Shown one piece after another: positions 61,775-64,000 of a stretch of 64,000 nucleotides of DNA. The number at the start of each line of letters is the position of its first letter. The first letter of the stretch is position 1. The DNA comes from Lachnospiraceae bacterium (GTDB lineage Bacteria; Bacillota; Clostridia; Lachnospirales; Lachnospiraceae), in the NCBI GenBank assembly GCA_009911195.1, contig QXWV01000115.1, positions 32,733 to 96,732 on the forward strand, written 5' to 3'. The notes under the pieces are model-generated. The model was not told where the DNA came from. It saw nothing but the letters and a program-made list of their open reading frames with translations, and made no database searches. Position numbers and translations under genes: made by a program.

Positions 61775-63142
61775 ATGAATAGGATATGGAAAAAGCCATG
61801 GGAGAAAAAATGGCATAGCAAAATGACGGCAACACGGACGATTGCTTTGGGCTTTCTGGCCATTATATTGATAGGCACTTTGCTGCTGATGCTTCCGGTT
61901 TCATCGGCCGATGGGAAGGCGAAGGACTTTTTGTCATCGCTCTTTACGGCTACCAGCGCTACTTGTGTGACCGGCCTGGTGGTTGTGGATACTTATGCCG
62001 GCTGGTCGGTATTTGGGAAAATCATTCTCCTCGTGCTGATTCAGGTGGGTGGCCTGGGGTTTATGACCGTAGGTGTATTTGTGGCTGTTCTGATGAAGCG
62101 GAACATTGGCCTGAAGGAAAGGGGAATCCTGCAGGAAAGCATGAATGCTTTGCAGATAGGCGGGATTGTCCGGCTGGTGAAAAAAATAACCATAGGAACT
62201 TTCCTCATAGAAGGAATCGGGGCTTTGCTTTTGTCTATCCGCTTTATCCCCAGGATGGGATGGTTAGAAGGGATTTGCAATGGGATTTTTCATTCCATAT
62301 CGGCTTTTTGCAATGCGGGTTTTGACTTGATGGGGAAAGAGGAGGAATATTCCTCTTTGGTAGCATTTTCAGGGGATTATCTGGTCAATATAACGGTGAT
62401 GCTGCTGATTGTCATAGGGGGGATTGGCTTCCTGGTATGGGATGATTTGCAGAAAAAAAAGTTCCGTTTCAAGGAATACCGGCTTCACACGAAGATTGTC
62501 CTTACTATGACAGTTTCTTTGATTTTAGGCGGTGCCCTGTCAATTTATTTGTTGGAAAAAGACGGGCTGATGGCTGATATGGGTGCGGGGGAAAGCATCT
62601 TGGCCTCCCTGTTCGCATCGGTGACAGCACGGACGGCAGGGTTTAATACGATAGATATAGGGAAGATGAGTTCCGGCAGCAAGCTGGTGACTATAGTTTT
62701 GATGTTTATTGGAGGCAGCCCGGGCTCTACGGCAGGCGGCGTGAAAACAACAACCTTTGCGGTAATGCTTATTTTTGTATGGGCAAATCTGAGGGGCAGC
62801 CATGGCAGCAATGTGTTCGGCAGACGTTTGGAAGAAGAGGAAATCAGGAAAGCCAGCATAGTTGTGACCATTAATTTACTGTTGGCCGTAGGGGCGGCCA
62901 TCCTTCTATGTGCATTCCAAAACCTTCCCACAGAGGATATTCTGCTGGAGGTGTTTTCCGCTATAGGTACGGTGGGCATGTCATCGGGTATCACCAGGGA
63001 TTTGACATCTGTATCGAGAGTTATTATAATTTTACTTATGTATTGCGGGAGAATAGGGAGCATGACTTTTGCCCTGTCTTTTACGGAACGCAAAAAAGTA
63101 GCGCCGGTACAGCTTCCGGCAGAGAAAATTATTATTGGTTAG
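61775..63142 (+). CDS. Potassium transporter subunit, TrkH/KtrB type
   Basis: This is a 455-residue membrane protein with the four-fold MPM pattern; selectivity loops include TSATCVTGLVVVDT, SAFCNAGFDLM, TARTAGFNTID and IGTVGMSSGIT. GGSPGSTAGGVKTTT is the gate region. ATG 61775 (GAAAGAAGG upstream) is preferred; ATG 61760 is possible. It acts with the RCK protein encoded next. Confidence 0.93.
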   Translation: MNRIWKKPWEKKWHSKMTATRTIALGFLAIILIGTLLLMLPVSSADGKAKDFLSSLFTATSATCVTGLVVVDTYAGWSVFGKIILLVLIQVGGLGFMTVGVFVAVLMKRNIGLKERGILQESMNALQIGGIVRLVKKITIGTFLIEGIGALLLSIRFIPRMGWLEGICNGIFHSISAFCNAGFDLMGKEEEYSSLVAFSGDYLVNITVMLLIVIGGIGFLVWDDLQKKKFRFKEYRLHTKIVLTMTVSLILGGALSIYLLEKDGLMADMGAGESILASLFASVTARTAGFNTIDIGKMSSGSKLVTIVLMFIGGSPGSTAGGVKTTTFAVMLIFVWANLRGSHGSNVFGRRLEEEEIRKASIVVTINLLLAVGAAILLCAFQNLPTEDILLEVFSAIGTVGMSSGITRDLTSVSRVIIILLMYCGRIGSMTFALSFTERKKVAPVQLPAEKIIIG

Positions 63143-63207
63143 CTTGTGGGCAGGGAATGGCTATTTGATGAAAGTTTGTAGGTTGTGGAAAGGGCATGGT
63201 TGCTAGT

Positions 63208-63861
63208 ATGAAATCAATTTTAATTATCGGAATGGGAAAATTCGGCCATCATTTATGCTATAATTTGGCAAAGCTGGATAATGAAATTATGATTGTGGAT
63301 GAGAAGGAAGAAACGATAGAGGATTTGCTTCCTGTGGTAACCAGTGCCAAAATCGGCGACTGCACCAACGAAGAAGTGCTGCGCAGCCTGGGAATCCGGA
63401 ATTTTGACATCTGTTTTGTCTGCATAGGAACTAATTTTCAAAGCAGCCTTGAAATTACCAGCCTGATTAAGGAGCTGGGGGCGAAATATGTGATTAGCAA
63501 GGCGAACAGGGATATCCATGCCAAGTTCCTTTTGAGGAACGGCGCTGACGAAGTGATTTACCCGGACAGGGATATTGCCGAGAAACTGGCAGTAAGGGTG
63601 AGCGCGAACCATGTATTCGATTATATTGAGCTGACGGAGGAATATTCCATTTATGAAATCCCCATCATGAAAAACTGGGCAGGGAAATCTATCGGGGAAG
63701 TGGATATCAGGGCAAAATACCATGTGAATGTGCTGGGCATGAAAAAAGACGGGAAACTGGATTTGCTGCCGGGAGCCAACTATGTTATGCGGGAAGACGA
63801 ACATATCATGGTATTGGGAAGGAAAGAAGATATTGACGGGATTCTGCGCCGGATTGGATGA
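63208..63861 (+). CDS. Potassium uptake regulatory protein, TrkA/KtrA type
   Basis: This is a 217-residue protein with RCK_N (ILIIGMGKFGHHL nucleotide loop, GDCTNEEVLRSLG) and RCK_C (SIYEIPIMKNWAGKSI) domains. It gates the preceding transporter. ATG 63208 is chosen for the family start; ATG 63196 is possible. Confidence 0.93.
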   Translation: MKSILIIGMGKFGHHLCYNLAKLDNEIMIVDEKEETIEDLLPVVTSAKIGDCTNEEVLRSLGIRNFDICFVCIGTNFQSSLEITSLIKELGAKYVISKANRDIHAKFLLRNGADEVIYPDRDIAEKLAVRVSANHVFDYIELTEEYSIYEIPIMKNWAGKSIGEVDIRAKYHVNVLGMKKDGKLDLLPGANYVMREDEHIMVLGRKEDIDGILRRIG

Positions 63862-63888
63862 TGCAAATTATATATGATTAAATTGGGA

Positions 63889-63914
63889 AGAGGCTGCTGT
63901 AGCCTCTTTTTTTA
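63889..63914 (+). terminator. Terminator of the potassium operon
   Basis: AGAGGCT pairs with AGCCTCT around a five-base loop, followed by seven T. Confidence 0.9.
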
Positions 63915-63920
63915 CATTAT

Positions 63921-63997
63921 AGAAAATTCCGTCGCCAGACGGACATAAATTGACGAAGAACCGAAGGTTCTTCATGAAGTGGCGAAGCCACTTTTTT
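63921..63997 (+). repeat. Three-hairpin repeat element, copy B
   Basis: AAAATTCCG leads into a 5-bp hairpin (929-933 with 938-942 of this kilobase), an 8-bp hairpin (955-962 with 966-973; GAA loop) and a 7-bp hairpin (977-983 with 987-993; GAA loop) ending in T residues. Like copy A, it begins a few bases after an intrinsic terminator. Confidence 0.75.
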
Positions 63998-64000
63998 ACC

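Overview
The window looks like chromosomal DNA of a Clostridia member, most likely Lachnospiraceae. The evidence is strong AAGGAGG-type ribosome binding sites, moderate GC with AT-rich intergenic regions, a Dp1-type holin, a UPF0210/ACT gene pair, a PTS operon controlled by antitermination, and large lipoprotein sugar-binding proteins. No 16S gene is present, so the genus is not fixed. Every convincing gene lies on the + strand.

Bases 1 to about 28,520 are the late half of an integrated siphophage. The order is a broken HTH gene, a small protein, a 338-base structured noncoding region, an HNH protein, a connector-like protein, two proteins sharing an HHGxLGQxWGxR motif, the large terminase, the portal, a protease-capsid fusion with an internal ribosome binding site, head-tail genes, the major tail protein and a terminator. 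Then follow tail chaperones, an amidase/lysozyme/SH3 lysin, a gp10-like protein, a 2,174-residue tape measure, Dit, a Gp37-like tail protein, a Trp-rich baseplate or fibre protein and a receptor-binding protein. The receptor-binding gene is the target of a complete diversity-generating retroelement (DGR). It has a variable repeat (VR, 23665-23756), a hairpin downstream of it, an Avd-like gene, a template repeat (TR, 24839-24927) and a reverse transcriptase. All 12 TR/VR substitutions fall on TR adenines, and VR carries one extra codon. A small membrane protein, holin, excisionase and Tn916-type integrase close the prophage, which ends just upstream of hisH-hisF.

From 28,632 the DNA is host chromosome: hisHF, ung, a TrmB-like regulator with a frameshifted lysA, tRNA-Leu, and an N-acetylglucosamine operon. 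That operon comprises promoter, RAT antiterminator overlapping a terminator, BglG-family regulator, EIIA, HPr, NagE, NagB and NagA. Next come an anti-sigma-like protein, polA, coaE, a YycJ-type hydrolase and the ACT/UPF0210 pair.

Bases 45,812-58,349 hold an unusual cluster: three very large lipoproteins with a propeller-like N-terminal part and a C-terminal solute-binding domain, two MalF/MalG-type permeases, a long coiled-coil membrane-fusion protein and a MacB-core-like membrane protein. No ATPase gene is present. After it come tcdA, an HPr-like protein lacking the phosphorylatable histidine, tRNA-Gly, a PanT-like pantothenate transporter with coaBC, and a Trk/Ktr potassium system.

Two copies of a three-hairpin element (59609-59691 and 63921-63997) sit just downstream of terminators. 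They keep the same fold with different stem sequences, which suggests an undescribed structured repeat.
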